DNA of 64,000 nt from the NCBI GenBank assembly GCA_905480545.1, contig CAJQQR010000026.1:1-64000 (forward strand), in the 5' to 3' direction. Shown piece by piece: positions 44,924 through 54,732 of this stretch. The DNA comes from an uncultured Pirellulaceae bacterium (GTDB lineage: Bacteria; Planctomycetota; Planctomycetia; Pirellulales; Pirellulaceae). The position numbers were made by a program, and so were the translations under genes. Under the pieces are notes generated by a model. It worked only from the letters and a program-made list of their open reading frames with translations, was not told the origin of the DNA and made no database searches. Every line of letters begins with the position of its first letter. Within the stretch, counting starts at the first letter, position 1.

Positions 44924-47602
44924 ATGTTCAACCAAAGATCGCAAGCGTTTTCGCTTTTCACATTTCTTGTTTTCGTGCTTTCTCATCAAGCGATTCTCTT
45001 TTCCCAAATCGACAAACCTGAATCGCTTATCGATGGCTTGTCCATCGAGCTTTTTTCCTCTGAACCCGATATCGTCACACCAACGGGAATCGCCGTCGAC
45101 AAAAACGGCCGCGTGTTTTGTATCGAAAGCCATACGCATTTTCGCCCAAAGGATTACGCCGGTCCGAAAACGGATCGGATACGAATCTACGACGATACCA
45201 ACGGTGATGGAAAAGCGGACAAGGTCACCAACTTTTTCGAAGGTTCAACCGCGACGATGAACATGGCGTTCGCGCCGGACGGATCGCTATATGTCGCATC
45301 GCGATCACAGATTTTTCGATTGCGTGACAAAAACAATGACGACAAGGCGGACGAAAACACGATCATCATCGATCTGCAGACCAAAGGCGATTATCCCCAC
45401 AACGGCTTGTCCGGATTGGCGTTTGATGAAGTGGGAAAGATGTATTTCGGATTTGGAGAGAATCTTGGGGTCGATTACAAACTGATCGGTACGGACGGGA
45501 CGACCCTGTCTGGCGGCGGCGAAGGCGGCAACATCTATTCCTGCGATCTGGAGGGCAAGAAACTCAAACGAATCGCGACTGGATTTTGGAATCCATTCGG
45601 TTTGTCATTCGACAAAGTCGGCAATCTGTTTGCGATCGATAACGATCCAGATTGGCGCCCACCCTGCCGACTTTTGCATATCGTTGAAGGAGGCGATTAC
45701 GGTTACCGATTTTCACTTGGACGTCGCGGCACCCACCCGTTTACCGCCTGGTTCGGTGAACTTCCTGGAACACTGGGATTGGTTTCCGGAACAGGAGAAG
45801 CTCCCAGCGGTATCCTTCGTTACGATCCAATGTCCAAATCGAAAAACGAATCGGTCATGCTATCCACATCATGGGGTTTGCATTCGATCGAACGCTTCAA
45901 TCTGAACCCGAGCGGCGCGACGTTCACTTCCAAACCAGAAACGATCATCAAAGGGGGAAAAGACTTTCGACCGGTTGGAATTGCATCCGCACCAGACGGA
46001 ACCATCTACATTAGCGATTGGTGCAAACGGTCTTATGAACTTCATGGTCATGGCCGCATTTGGAAATTGAGTTACAAGTCAAAAGAAAACCCCGCCCCCC
46101 TAACCAAACTCTCAAATGCTTATCCTTTCGACGACACTGACGTTTCCAACCGCCAACGCGCCGCGGCGGTTTTAAAACCACAGTTGATTGACTTTCCAAA
46201 GGCTATCCAAGCCGCTTTATCGCCACTCGAAAAAGCGACTTTGATTCGCAGAAGTAACAAAACAATCAACACGCTTCTTGTGATTAGTTTCCTGAGCGAT
46301 AACGATCCGTACGTTCAACAAGCGGCACGATTCGCACTTGCGAAATCGCTTTCCAACAAACAGCTTGTGAATCTCAAGCTTCCCGCCAATGCAAAGCAAA
46401 GGCTTGGCCTCGCATTGTTGATGCGTGAACGTTCTGATGATCCACAAGTTGAAGCACGCGTCGCAGAATTGCTTGCGGATGAAGATCCGGAAATTCGATT
46501 CGTGGCAATTCGCTGGATTGGCGAAAAACGGCTAGAGCCATTCGTTGGAAAATTGGAAATCGAAATGAAGACTCGACCACTGACCGGTCGACTGTTTGAG
46601 TCGTATCTCGCTGCGATTGATTTAATCAACAATAACCGCCCGGGCTCTGAATTTGAAAAAGCGGAAGCCAACATTTTGGCTGAAATCTTGACGAGCAAGG
46701 CGACATCGCCCGAGACGTTGATCGTCGCATTGCGGAAACTCCAAAGTGTCAGCTGGCGAGACAGTTTCAACAACAATCATCCAAAATTGAATTTAAAGCT
46801 GCTACGAAATCTTCTTGATGCGGAATCGAAAAACGTGGTTCGAGAAGTCATCCAAACAATTCGTGGAATTGGGAACAGCGAATCCAAAACACTCATTCGC
46901 GAAATTGCAAACGACCGAAAGAAGTTTGGCGAGAACACGATCGAAGCGATCATTGGACTCGATCCTGTTAACGAAGTGGATCGCAAATTGCTCTTAGAAC
47001 TTTGTATGGAAGATTCCAAATTGGGCCAAACTGCAGTTCAGTCGATGTTGAATTCAGATTTGTCATCAACAGAGCGAGAAAGCATCCAACGGTCTGCTTT
47101 GCCATCAGCGGCAAGATTGCTGAAAGTAGAAAAACTACGGTCCAAAACATTTGAATTGACATCAACCGTTCAATCGAAGTTAGCTTCTGCGGACGCCGAC
47201 GCTGGGCGACGGATCTTCTTCAACAGTCGATTCGGGCAATGTGCCAAATGCCACCAAGTCGATGGACGAGGCGGAAACGTTGGTCCCGATTTATCCAACA
47301 TTTCCAATATGGCGTTGGGCCGATTGCTTGAATCGATCGTGGAGCCAAGCAAAGAAATCGCTCCACGGCATACACCGATTTTGATTGAAACGTATGACGG
47401 CAAATCTTTCTCAGGCGTTTTGTATGCCGAGCGAGGCGAAGAAATAACGTACGCGGATTCCAATGGCAAATTGATCAAGGTCCGTTTTGACGATATCGAA
47501 CGATCAAAGCCGCAGACCAAATCGATCATGCCAGAGGGGTTGCTTGAGCGAATGACCGTCGATGAGGTCGCGGACTTGGCGAAGTATCTGCTAAAGAGAT
47601 AA
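44924..47602 (+). CDS. PVC-type heme-binding propeller protein
   Basis: An 892-residue exported protein in three parts. After a signal peptide (about 1-27), residues 35-390 form an NHL/glucose-dehydrogenase-like propeller: GLSIELFSSEPDIVTPTGIAV, ATMNMAFAPDGSLYVASRS, NPFGLSFDKVGN. Residues about 410-740 are HEAT-like helical repeats. A c-type cytochrome ends it, with heme-binding CAKCH at about 772-776 in a QCAKCHQVDGRGGNVGPDLS context, then the C-terminal EIAPRHTP region of planctomycetal heme-binding domains. Such proteins are thought to oxidise sugars and pass electrons on. The substrate is not known. It lies near the sulfatase and other cytochrome genes. Confidence 0.87.
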   Translation: MFNQRSQAFSLFTFLVFVLSHQAILFSQIDKPESLIDGLSIELFSSEPDIVTPTGIAVDKNGRVFCIESHTHFRPKDYAGPKTDRIRIYDDTNGDGKADKVTNFFEGSTATMNMAFAPDGSLYVASRSQIFRLRDKNNDDKADENTIIIDLQTKGDYPHNGLSGLAFDEVGKMYFGFGENLGVDYKLIGTDGTTLSGGGEGGNIYSCDLEGKKLKRIATGFWNPFGLSFDKVGNLFAIDNDPDWRPPCRLLHIVEGGDYGYRFSLGRRGTHPFTAWFGELPGTLGLVSGTGEAPSGILRYDPMSKSKNESVMLSTSWGLHSIERFNLNPSGATFTSKPETIIKGGKDFRPVGIASAPDGTIYISDWCKRSYELHGHGRIWKLSYKSKENPAPLTKLSNAYPFDDTDVSNRQRAAAVLKPQLIDFPKAIQAALSPLEKATLIRRSNKTINTLLVISFLSDNDPYVQQAARFALAKSLSNKQLVNLKLPANAKQRLGLALLMRERSDDPQVEARVAELLADEDPEIRFVAIRWIGEKRLEPFVGKLEIEMKTRPLTGRLFESYLAAIDLINNNRPGSEFEKAEANILAEILTSKATSPETLIVALRKLQSVSWRDSFNNNHPKLNLKLLRNLLDAESKNVVREVIQTIRGIGNSESKTLIREIANDRKKFGENTIEAIIGLDPVNEVDRKLLLELCMEDSKLGQTAVQSMLNSDLSSTERESIQRSALPSAARLLKVEKLRSKTFELTSTVQSKLASADADAGRRIFFNSRFGQCAKCHQVDGRGGNVGPDLSNISNMALGRLLESIVEPSKEIAPRHTPILIETYDGKSFSGVLYAERGEEITYADSNGKLIKVRFDDIERSKPQTKSIMPEGLLERMTVDEVADLAKYLLKR

Positions 47603-47723
47603 CGCATTCTTTGACGGTCACTTTTTGCATCGAGCTTTTGAATCCAATGGAAATTTGGCACAACCTGCTCGAAATTGTTTGAGTTTGGAATTAGGATAGC
47701 TTCGTCAACTTTTGAGGATTTCG

Positions 47724-49244
47724 ATGAAAAACAAAACCCCCGCCTTCGTTATTGCGTTTGCAACATTACTTGCTTTTTACTCTACCCATGTGAGTGGTAA
47801 TGAACCGAAAAGCATTGAACCGACAAACATTGAGACCTCGACTCGATCGACAGCAGATTCAAAGCTGCCGAATATCATCTTCATCATGGCTGACGATTTG
47901 GGGTACAACGAAGTGGGCTGTTACGGTCAGAAAATCATCAAAACGCCCAGCATCGACCGAATCGCAAACCAGGGCATTCGTTTTACTCAGTTTTACGCGG
48001 GACAGGCAGTTTGTGCTCCGTCGCGATGCGTTCTGATGACCGGCAAGCACACGGGTCATTCTTACATTCGAAATAACGGTGACCCGAAACATCTTCAGCA
48101 TTTGAAAACAAAATTCGGCTGGGAGTATCCTGGGCAGAACCCGATTCCTGATTCGGAATTGACGATCGCCGAGATTTTGAAAGAACAAGGTTATGCAACT
48201 GCTGCCGCTGGAAAATGGGGACTTGGACATTTTGGCACTACTGGTGACCCGAACAAACAAGGTTTCGATCTTTTCTACGGTTTCAACTGCCAGCGTCACG
48301 CCCATAACCATTACCCAAAATTCCTTTGGCGAAACAACAAAAAAGAAATCCAACCCGGCAACGATCGAACGCTGAAAGGCGAAACCTATTCGCAGGACCA
48401 ATTTGTCGAAGTTGGCAAAGAGTTTATTCGTGCAAACAAAAGCAAACCATTTTTTCTTTACTTACCGTTTGCCGTCCCACATCTTTCGATTCAGGTCCCG
48501 GACTCATCCGTTGACGAATATCGCGACTCAGTGAAAGAAGAAGAATACAAACACAAGGGTTATTTGCAGCATCCATTCCCACGGGCAGGGTACGCCGGGA
48601 TGGTGACTCATATGGATCGAGGGATCGGCGAAATTCTCGATTTGCTGGATGAACTGAAGATCGCTGAAAACACGCTTGTGATCTTCACTTCAGACAATGG
48701 ACCGACTTACGATCGGCTTGGAGGAAGCGATTCTGATTTCTTCCAAAGCGCTGGACCGTTCCGTGGTTTTAAGGGCTCACTTTACGAAGGTGGTATTCGA
48801 GTCCCCATGGTTGCAAGATGGCCGGGGCGAATCAAACCGAATTCCGTTTCGGATCATGTTTCTGCATTTTGGGATGTCATGCCAACGCTATGCGACGTGG
48901 TGAAAACCGAAACACCAAATGACATCGATGGTTTAAGCTTGATGCCAACCTTGCTGGGTCAAACCGCTGAGCAAAAGAAGCACGAGTACTTATATTGGGA
49001 ATTCCCTTCATATGGCGGTCAGCAAGCGATGCGAACCGAGCGTTGGAAAGCGATTCGGCAGAACATGAGTAGGAAGGAAAATCTTGACCCACTCAAGATC
49101 GAGCTTTACGACTTAGCTGCAGATCCAAGTGAATCAAATGATGTTTCGGCTGAGCACCCAGAAGTGGTGGCCGATTTCGCCGCCAAAATGAAAACAGCTC
49201 GCGTACCAAACGAGCTGTTTAAATTCAAAGCCATCGAGAAATAA
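47724..49244 (+). CDS. Secreted sulfatase (alkaline-phosphatase fold)
   Basis: A 506-residue exported sulfatase. The ATG at 47724 has GAGG seven bases before it; the longer frame would begin at a TTG at 47712. A signal peptide covers about residues 1-25. Metal-binding Asp57-Asp58 lie in [10 protein letters not shown]. The formylglycine site is Cys97 in [11 protein letters not shown], the C-x-P-S-R type matured by FGE or an anaerobic enzyme. The TSDNGP segment gives further metal ligands. It should cleave sulfate esters of marine polysaccharides; the exact ester is not predictable. No sulfatase-maturing gene lies in the window. Confidence 0.93.
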   Translation: MKNKTPAFVIAFATLLAFYSTHVSGNEPKSIEPTNIETSTRSTADSKLPNIIFIMADDLGYNEVGCYGQKIIKTPSIDRIANQGIRFTQFYAGQAVCAPSRCVLMTGKHTGHSYIRNNGDPKHLQHLKTKFGWEYPGQNPIPDSELTIAEILKEQGYATAAAGKWGLGHFGTTGDPNKQGFDLFYGFNCQRHAHNHYPKFLWRNNKKEIQPGNDRTLKGETYSQDQFVEVGKEFIRANKSKPFFLYLPFAVPHLSIQVPDSSVDEYRDSVKEEEYKHKGYLQHPFPRAGYAGMVTHMDRGIGEILDLLDELKIAENTLVIFTSDNGPTYDRLGGSDSDFFQSAGPFRGFKGSLYEGGIRVPMVARWPGRIKPNSVSDHVSAFWDVMPTLCDVVKTETPNDIDGLSLMPTLLGQTAEQKKHEYLYWEFPSYGGQQAMRTERWKAIRQNMSRKENLDPLKIELYDLAADPSESNDVSAEHPEVVADFAAKMKTARVPNELFKFKAIEK

Positions 49245-49323
49245 AAAGACAAGTGCATAAAACAGACGTTTGAGACGGAACGACTGGATCTTCAATCCAA
49301 GCAGGCCGTCTTCACGCCTGGTC

Positions 49324-49911
49324 TTATCGCTGTTTACGTTTTTTCTTTTCCTTTTTCACCTCTTTGTTTTTTTCGATTCGGCCAAACATGTGACCGCCAA
49401 CTTTATCGTGGTTCCACGTCCCAGCGTATTTGCCTTCGGAGAAAATCACTTTGGCTCCGAATGATCCTGATCCAACCAGTGGAATCTTCAAATCGGATAT
49501 CGAAATCATAGGCGTCTCACCAGCCCACTCAACGGGTAAAACCAATGGCACGGTAACGTCTATTTTTCCGTACTTAATTTTTGCATTGATGACCCAGTAG
49601 TTACTTTCGTCTGTCTTTTTGACACTGGTGATAACATACTCTTCTTCCATAAACTTGCCGCCTCGGCCGTCCACGGTAAACGTCCCAATCAGTTTGACAT
49701 TCTTCATATCCTCAGTGAACTTGGCGAAAAGCTCTTCTTGAGTCATCTTCGTTTTTACGTCTTCATCATCGGTCGATGTCGTGCGACTGGCCTGTTCAGT
49801 GGACAACACCACTGTCGCCGATGTGTTTGCACCAGAATCCTGAGCAAAACCGAATGAAACGAAAAAGCAGGATGACGTGAAAACTAGTCCGAAGGCAAAA
49901 GCGTGCCTCAT
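49324..49911 (-). CDS. Small secreted protein with basic tail
   Basis: A 195-residue protein with a signal peptide (about 1-24, FGFAQ). A Thr/Ser-rich linker follows, then a 120-residue beta-rich domain with KYAGTWNHDKVGGHMFG near its end, as in small lipocalin- or calycin-like folds. The last 15 residues are almost all Lys, Arg and Glu. I recognise no family. It is convergent with the sulfatase gene, 79 bases apart. Confidence 0.7.
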   Translation of the reverse strand: MRHAFAFGLVFTSSCFFVSFGFAQDSGANTSATVVLSTEQASRTTSTDDEDVKTKMTQEELFAKFTEDMKNVKLIGTFTVDGRGGKFMEEEYVITSVKKTDESNYWVINAKIKYGKIDVTVPLVLPVEWAGETPMISISDLKIPLVGSGSFGAKVIFSEGKYAGTWNHDKVGGHMFGRIEKNKEVKKEKKKRKQR

Positions 49912-50179
49912 ATTTATACTCCGATATTTTATTGATTCGTTTCGTCGTCTTCGGGGTTGAGCCGAACTAAGTCAACGACTGGAACGAAGAACCCGTTTCT
50001 ACATTCCACTTATTCTACGTAAAAATATGAAGAGAGTTTGTTCACCGAATTCTTGACATCGGGAACAAGTCACATAGGCTACCTTAGAATGTGAACGCAC
50101 GAATCTTGGCTGGATTCGAATGGAGACTTGAAACAACGTAAACGCCACGCCCGCGAGCCTACAGTTTTTGAGTCACTGG

Positions 50180-51583
50180 CTATTGTTGAATAGCTTGTTG
50201 GTTTCGCATCGCCAGACGGAAGTTCCCTTTTAGGACCTCTCCATTTCGAAACACAAAGAATTCGATAGGGCTGCCCGAATAAACGCCGTTTTGCTCGATG
50301 ATGTAGGCGATGTGCCCAAGCGTCGTCGTTTCCCATTCGTGAATTCCCAACAAAACGTCGCCGGGTTGGATATTCTGCGAATTCGCCTGGCTGCCGGATC
50401 GAACTTGATCCACCAAAAGACCGCCCCGATACTTCGACGTAATTCGTTTGAATTGAGTCGAAGGAATTTCTTTTAGCTTAAACCCGAAGCGATTCCAAAC
50501 TTTTGCTTCCAAGGTGTTGCTTGACTTGTCTGGCGCGGTTTGTGAAGAAACCAAAGGAGATTCAATCTGTAAAGTTTTCGTTCCTCGACGAACTTGCAAG
50601 GAAACAACATCTTCAGAGGTTTTGCCGATCAACGCTCGCTCTAGATCCAACGCCTTCGAGACTCGCTTACCATCGATGGACGTGATTTCATCTCCCTCGT
50701 AAACCTCAAGTCCATCAGTTGAATCCCTAACGATCAGCCTTGGATCATCCAGTTTGAAATCTGTAGCAGCGACAATTGGGAGCTTTACGTTCTCGCGATT
50801 TTCTTTCTTGATCAATCCCGCGACGATTTCCATTGCAGGATTAACCGGTATCGTGAAGCCAATGCTTTGAGCTCCCATGCGAACAGCGACGTTGATTCCG
50901 ATCATCTCGCCATCAATATTAATCAAAGGACCTCCGGAATTTCCAGGATTAATCGCCGCATCCGTTTGAATCAAGTTGTAGTAGGTCTGCTCATCGCTGA
51001 CTTCGACCGTTCGGTTGACTTCGCTGATGATTCCACGGGTGATGGAATCCTTGTACCCGTAAGCATTCCCAATTGCGATAACAGTCTCTCCAAGCATTAG
51101 ATCGCTGGATGTACCACAAGGGATCACTGGCAACGGCTTGCTCGTTTCAATCTTGATCACCGCAAGATCGGTCCGAGGATCGTGAGCAACAAGTCTGGCC
51201 GTCGTCATCGTTTTGTCCGCAAGCGTGACCCGGATTGTGGCAACACCTTCCACAACATGAAAGTTGGTAACGATGTATCCGCGTTCATCAATAATGACAC
51301 CGGTTCCCATTCCGTTGACTTTTCGGAATCGATCACGAGAACCATAGGGCGCATCGTCATCTCGGATCGTCTTGCGACCGTTGATGTTGACAACGGAGGG
51401 ACGCGTTCGCTTTACGGCCCGGACGATTGGCGTCTCTCGATTGGAGTAGTTTTCATCCACCCCCAATGCGGCGGTAGTACCGAGCATTGCCAGCATGCAT
51501 ACGCATTGGGTGAGGAAACCGGATGGCAAACGAGATGGGGTTGGACAAAGAGGCATTGGCGCGGAGGAGAACCCATTAATCAA
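50180..51583 (-). CDS. HtrA/DegP-type serine protease with PDZ domain
   Basis: A 467-residue periplasmic protease. After an N-terminal export signal (hydrophobic core about 22-41) comes a trypsin-like domain with triad His109 (TNFHVVEG), Asp139 (DPRTDLAV) and Ser216 (NPGNSGGPL). A PDZ-like domain covers about 280-350 (EGDEITSIDGKRV), and a second, weaker one about 380-450 (QPGDVLLGIHEW). HtrA proteases degrade or refold damaged envelope proteins. The gene is divergent from glgC and stands alone. All catalytic residues are present. Confidence 0.92.
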   Translation of the reverse strand: MINGFSSAPMPLCPTPSRLPSGFLTQCVCMLAMLGTTAALGVDENYSNRETPIVRAVKRTRPSVVNINGRKTIRDDDAPYGSRDRFRKVNGMGTGVIIDERGYIVTNFHVVEGVATIRVTLADKTMTTARLVAHDPRTDLAVIKIETSKPLPVIPCGTSSDLMLGETVIAIGNAYGYKDSITRGIISEVNRTVEVSDEQTYYNLIQTDAAINPGNSGGPLINIDGEMIGINVAVRMGAQSIGFTIPVNPAMEIVAGLIKKENRENVKLPIVAATDFKLDDPRLIVRDSTDGLEVYEGDEITSIDGKRVSKALDLERALIGKTSEDVVSLQVRRGTKTLQIESPLVSSQTAPDKSSNTLEAKVWNRFGFKLKEIPSTQFKRITSKYRGGLLVDQVRSGSQANSQNIQPGDVLLGIHEWETTTLGHIAYIIEQNGVYSGSPIEFFVFRNGEVLKGNFRLAMRNQQAIQQ

Positions 51584-51951
51584 TTATTTCGAGCCTAATG
51601 GCATAAGAGGGTAGATCGGTTTTGTCCAATTTATTGCGTTAGTCATTGCAGCTGTTGGCCATACAGATTACCGAACATGAACGTCCAACAAAGTCAATTG
51701 ATAAGCTGTAACAGCGATTCCTGTTTTGCCGCGATCTCATTGTTAAGCTGTAGCGATTCGGTCCATCTTCAGGGATGCGCCAAGCATTCCTTTTACGGCA
51801 AAAGACGGGATTATCAGCCCCATCCATTTTCTCGTGGGCTTTGATCGCGCGTCTTAGAGTGATATCTTCAATAGCATTGAAGCTTGGATCGCGCTGCGAG
51901 ACACCCGCGCGAAAGACACTCACTTGAATTGAATAACATCGCAGGTCTTTT
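51584..51951. promoter_or_regulatory. Divergent control region between htrA-like gene and glgC
   Basis: About 370 bases without a gene. A 17-base palindrome, CTTCAAT (51866-51872), three bases, ATTGAAG (51876-51882), lies 70 bases before the glgC start. Two copies of TAAGCTGTA followed by GCGATTC occur near 51703 and 51752. Either could bind a regulator. Confidence 0.5.
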
Positions 51952-53223
51952 ATGAAAAATGTAGTTGCAATCGTATTAGGTGGCGGACGTGGAACGCGAT
52001 TGTCACCTTTGACCTCGATTCGATCAAAGCCAGCGGTGCCACTAGCCGGGAAGTATCGTTTAATTGACATCCCCATTTCCAATTGCCTCAACAGTGGAAT
52101 CAACAAGATTTATGTTCTAACGCAATTCTTGTCGGTCAGCCTGCATAGCCACATTCGAAGGACTTATTCGTTCGATTCTTTTAACGGCGGATTTGTCGAA
52201 ATTCTTGCCGCTCAACAAACGATGAACAGCGGGACTGATTGGTTCGAAGGAACCGCGGATGCGGTACGGAAAACGTTGGACCATATCGATGACAACGGCG
52301 TGGATTACGTCGCGATTCTTTCTGGCGACCAGCTTTATCGGATGGATTTCGAAAAGATGCTCGAAACCCATCAAAAGTGGAACGCGGACGTGACCATCGC
52401 TGCGCTGCCCGTTAGTTCCGACGATGCCAAGTCATTTGGTGTGATGCGACTTGATGAAGATGACAATGTGCTAGGCTTTCTGGAGAAACCACAGCGTCAA
52501 GAAGAACTAGATCTTGTCAAAAACAGTCCTGAATGGATGGCGGCCCGTGGACTCGGTGGTGATGATCGTGATTGCCTTGCCAGCATGGGAATCTATATCT
52601 TCAACCGCGAGACTCTGTTTGATGTCCTAACCAAAACGACGTATACGGATTTTGGAAAAGAAGTTTTTCCCGCGGCGATTCGTGCACGAACCGTCAAAAT
52701 GCATTTATTCGATGGATACTGGGAAGACATCGGAACGATTCGTTCATTTTATGAAGCGAACCTTAGCCTGACCAAGAAAAACCCTCCGTTCGAATTCTCG
52801 TCACCGGAAGGGCCAATCTATTCGCGTGCTCGGTTTTTGCCACCGACGAAATTAGGCGATTGCCAAATCAAAGAGAGCTTGATCGCCGACGGCTGTGAAA
52901 TTGCCGACGGATGTGTGATTGAAAATAGCGTTATCGGCTTGAGAACTAAAATCGAAAGTGGCACGACGATTCGAAATTCAATTTTGATGGGTGCCGACTT
53001 TTTTGAATATGATTTGGAGCCACAAGAGATTCAGCTTGGGATCGGTGCGAATTCGCTGATCGACCAAGCCATTGTGGACAAAAACTGCCGCATTGGCTCT
53101 AACGTCAAAATTGCTGGTGGAGAAATGGAAGACTCGGAATCTGCCGATGGATTCTGCACATATAGAGATGGCATTGCCGTCATCGCCAAAGAAGCCGTCA
53201 TTCCCTCAAACTGGACGAACTAG
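51952..53223 (+). CDS. glgC: Glucose-1-phosphate adenylyltransferase
   Basis: A 423-residue ADP-glucose pyrophosphorylase, the first committed enzyme of glycogen synthesis. The nucleotide loop LGGGRGTRLSPLT, the KPAVPLAGKYRLIDIPISNC stretch with the allosteric lysine, the ILSGDQLYRMD substrate loop and the FLEKP segment are all present. The C-terminal left-handed beta-helix supplies allosteric control in the family. Length is normal. No other glycogen genes are adjacent. Confidence 0.95.
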   Translation: MKNVVAIVLGGGRGTRLSPLTSIRSKPAVPLAGKYRLIDIPISNCLNSGINKIYVLTQFLSVSLHSHIRRTYSFDSFNGGFVEILAAQQTMNSGTDWFEGTADAVRKTLDHIDDNGVDYVAILSGDQLYRMDFEKMLETHQKWNADVTIAALPVSSDDAKSFGVMRLDEDDNVLGFLEKPQRQEELDLVKNSPEWMAARGLGGDDRDCLASMGIYIFNRETLFDVLTKTTYTDFGKEVFPAAIRARTVKMHLFDGYWEDIGTIRSFYEANLSLTKKNPPFEFSSPEGPIYSRARFLPPTKLGDCQIKESLIADGCEIADGCVIENSVIGLRTKIESGTTIRNSILMGADFFEYDLEPQEIQLGIGANSLIDQAIVDKNCRIGSNVKIAGGEMEDSESADGFCTYRDGIAVIAKEAVIPSNWTN

Positions 53224-53339
53224 GCCTTGTCTCAAAAGGATGCCTGATCTTTTGGAGGAACAGTTGATTCCCCAATGTGCTTTGTTGGAGAGGGGAAGAT
53301 TCCTTTTTATAGTCAGTCAAAGCCTGTCGTTCAACACTC

Positions 53340-54437
53340 TTAATCAAAGCGTCGGAAGAAGTTAACGATCGTTCCCTCAACGAAAGAAGTGCTTCCGAAC
53401 GCCGTGTTGAAATCTTGAAGCCGTCGCTCAGGTGAATAGGGCTGGAAGGGTTTCAGCTTGTTCAATCGTTTCATATAGCTGACATAGGCGTGAGGATTCG
53501 TTTCCATTAAGAAAAACGTCAAGGCCCATGCACTGCTGTACGCTTCTTCTGTTTTTTTGTCAAACATTCGATTACCAATTACCAAGTCGCCGACCCAACC
53601 CGATCTACGCTTGTTCAGAATGTTCTTTTTGAAATGTTGATAGAGCTCTTTGTTGATCCGGTCGGATTGCTGTGGGTATCTCAATGAGTTCCAAACGCCC
53701 TTGGCTTCGAACATCGTTCCAAGCCCTTCGGCAACCCATCGGGGCGTATCGCCGAACCGGCTATGAATGCCACAATTGAAAGCGGATTGATGAGCGATTT
53801 CATGCACAATCGTCTCGAAATTTCGCGACGCTTCCCTTGACGCGGACCGATCGTACATCATGACGCGATTCGAATTGATCGAATAATATCCAACAACCTG
53901 CCGGGCCAAGTCTTCGTTGTTCTTTTTCGCGTACTGATCGAATTCACTTCGGCTTCCAAACACAATCGCCACAAACGGGTATGTTTTTTTGGCGATTGGA
54001 ATTTGCCGACTCTCGAAGTAGGCACGAAAAGAGTTGTAGGTTTCCTGAATTTTGTTGGGCCAGTCGTTACCTTGTCCCAAAGGATGAACCACCAAATAAT
54101 CTTGCGTGATCGAGATCTGGTATCGATCCCCAAACTCTGCTTTTAATTTTTTTTCAAAGGAAGATTTCGAAAAGACGAATTTCAAATCTGACCTTTTGGT
54201 GAAACCTTTGACATCTTTAAATTCGATCTGCTCAAATTTTCCATACGCAGTTAACAGGAAAACTTTGTGATCATCCCAAACCAGAGGCGTGCCCGTAATG
54301 CTTCGGGAAACGGTTTGTATCGCAAAGGTTCCTTTCGACACGGATCTCTGGGCAGATACCTCTTTTGCGGAAAACACCATCAGCAGTATGCAAATCGCCA
54401 TACTGCGGGCGGACAATGGGAGGCATCGATTCGACAT
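53340..54437 (-). CDS. Secreted DUF1570 protein, peptidase-like
   Basis: A 365-residue exported protein with a signal peptide of about 29 residues (VSAQ). The C-terminal half holds a zincin site: His212-Glu213-x2-His216 in VHEIAHQSAF and Glu237 in WVAEGLGTMFEAKG, arranged as in gluzincins. This is the DUF1570 pattern common in planctomycetes. The protein is probably a metallopeptidase or a relative, acting outside the cytoplasm. Substrate unknown. It is convergent with glgC. Confidence 0.85.
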   Translation of the reverse strand: MSNRCLPLSARSMAICILLMVFSAKEVSAQRSVSKGTFAIQTVSRSITGTPLVWDDHKVFLLTAYGKFEQIEFKDVKGFTKRSDLKFVFSKSSFEKKLKAEFGDRYQISITQDYLVVHPLGQGNDWPNKIQETYNSFRAYFESRQIPIAKKTYPFVAIVFGSRSEFDQYAKKNNEDLARQVVGYYSINSNRVMMYDRSASREASRNFETIVHEIAHQSAFNCGIHSRFGDTPRWVAEGLGTMFEAKGVWNSLRYPQQSDRINKELYQHFKKNILNKRRSGWVGDLVIGNRMFDKKTEEAYSSAWALTFFLMETNPHAYVSYMKRLNKLKPFQPYSPERRLQDFNTAFGSTSFVEGTIVNFFRRFD

Positions 54438-54732
54438 TTTGCGATTGTTTGATTCGACGATTGAAGCGAAACAGAAAAAACGATGTCAAAACCTACGTTA
54501 ATTCAGTGGAACACGCCGATGTGTTACCGGGATTGGCAATGCCATCCAAAATGAATGAGCCAAATATCCGGAGATTAACGGTGAAAACGATTCTATCGCT
54601 TCAAATTTCGCATTGAGTTCTGATCGGATGCCGCTACCACGGTTTGCCTAAAACCCAATCTGGTAGACCACAAACTCACAGAACCGACCGGCCAAGAGTC
54701 GAATCGACAGGTGCCCAGTCATCCGTTTGACA

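Noticed and set aside
50053-50081. Promoter with TTGACA on the plus strand between two minus-strand genes
   Set aside because: No -10 box at a suitable distance, and no gene or structured RNA downstream to be expressed.
51639-52106. Minus-strand frame opposite the start of glgC
   Set aside because: It overlaps the conserved N-terminal nucleotide-binding region of glgC and has no recognisable composition or motif; it is a shadow.
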